Origin: an uncultured Chryseolinea sp.
GTDB taxonomy: Bacteria; Bacteroidota; Bacteroidia; Cytophagales; Cyclobacteriaceae
Direction of reading: 5' to 3'
Assembly (NCBI GenBank): GCA_946478915.1
Contig: CAMLER010000427.1
Location: 1-5,057 of the forward strand
Length of the DNA stretch: 5,057 bases
The position numbers and the translations under genes are program-made. This document shows, in pieces, positions 4,968 to 5,057 of the stretch. The stretch's first letter is position 1. Each line of letters opens with the position of its first letter. Under the pieces are notes generated by a model that was given only the letters and a program-made list of their open reading frames with translations, did not search any database and was not told the DNA's origin.

Positions 4968-5057
4968 ATGAAAGGACCATCACTTGGTGAGTTTGAAGAA
5001 CTGGTACTGTTAATGGTAGCAGCGTTACATCCGGAGGCTTATGGTGTTTCCATTCTG
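4968..5057 (+). CDS. PadR-family transcriptional regulator, N-terminal part
   Basis: The frame from ATG 4968 runs open to the window edge and encodes 30 residues, starting MKGPSLGEFEELVLLMV and continuing through HPEAYGVSIL. LGEFEELVLLMVAAL followed by EAYGVSI is the first helix and start of the winged helix-turn-helix of PadR regulators, which are usually small dimeric repressors of about 100-120 residues in this subgroup. In Bacteroidota such short PadR genes commonly precede a large MacB/FtsX-like permease gene; whether that holds here lies outside the window. The start is firm because the family begins MKG. There is no Shine-Dalgarno; the leader is A-rich (AAGTAAATAACT), as often in this phylum. 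PadR genes frequently repress themselves, but no convincing dyad operator could be identified upstream. Confidence 0.85.
   Translation, partial: MKGPSLGEFEELVLLMVAALHPEAYGVSIL

Overview
The window looks like chromosomal DNA of a member of the Bacteroidota, most likely from the Cytophagales side of the phylum. The reasons are an exported protein of a family that Bacteroidota annotations usually call 'asparagine synthetase B', a PadR regulator of the MKG..LGEFEE type common in that phylum, weak Shine-Dalgarno signals, an exact TAnnTTTG -7 box in front of the first gene, and moderate GC. This placement is inference from protein style; no marker gene is present. Nothing points to a phage, plasmid or transposon.

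Layout. Positions 153-2117 hold three genes on the plus strand: a small SRPBCC/AHSA1-like protein, a SnoaL/NTF2-like protein, and a GlxA-type regulator (DJ-1/PfpI domain plus AraC helix-turn-helix). The last two are 31 nt apart and probably cotranscribed. The first is separated from them by 89 nt that include a GC-rich hairpin. On the minus strand, 3504-2254 encodes the exported 416-residue protein misnamed AsnB. On the plus strand, 3788-4717 encodes a Tat-exported TIM-barrel sugar phosphate isomerase/epimerase-like protein. At the right edge, 4968-5057 is the first 30 codons of a PadR-family regulator. A possible divergent gene start (46-1, minus) lies at the left edge.

Working together. The two small ligand-pocket proteins and the GlxA regulator could form one small sensing or detoxification unit, but the ligand is unknown. 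The exported AsnB-like protein and the Tat epimerase are divergent neighbours and both probably act in the cell envelope or periplasm; no shared pathway can be shown. The PadR gene probably starts a separate unit that continues outside the window.

The least ordinary signal is in the spaces between genes. All three large gaps (2118-2253, 3505-3787, 4718-4967) carry degenerate tandem arrays of 7- or 8-nt units. In two of the gaps the arrays occur as inverted pairs about 115-130 bp apart. One such pair encloses a 60-nt nested palindrome, and the other has the same 8-8-7-8 unit order in both arms. They look like a family of dispersed intergenic elements of unknown role.
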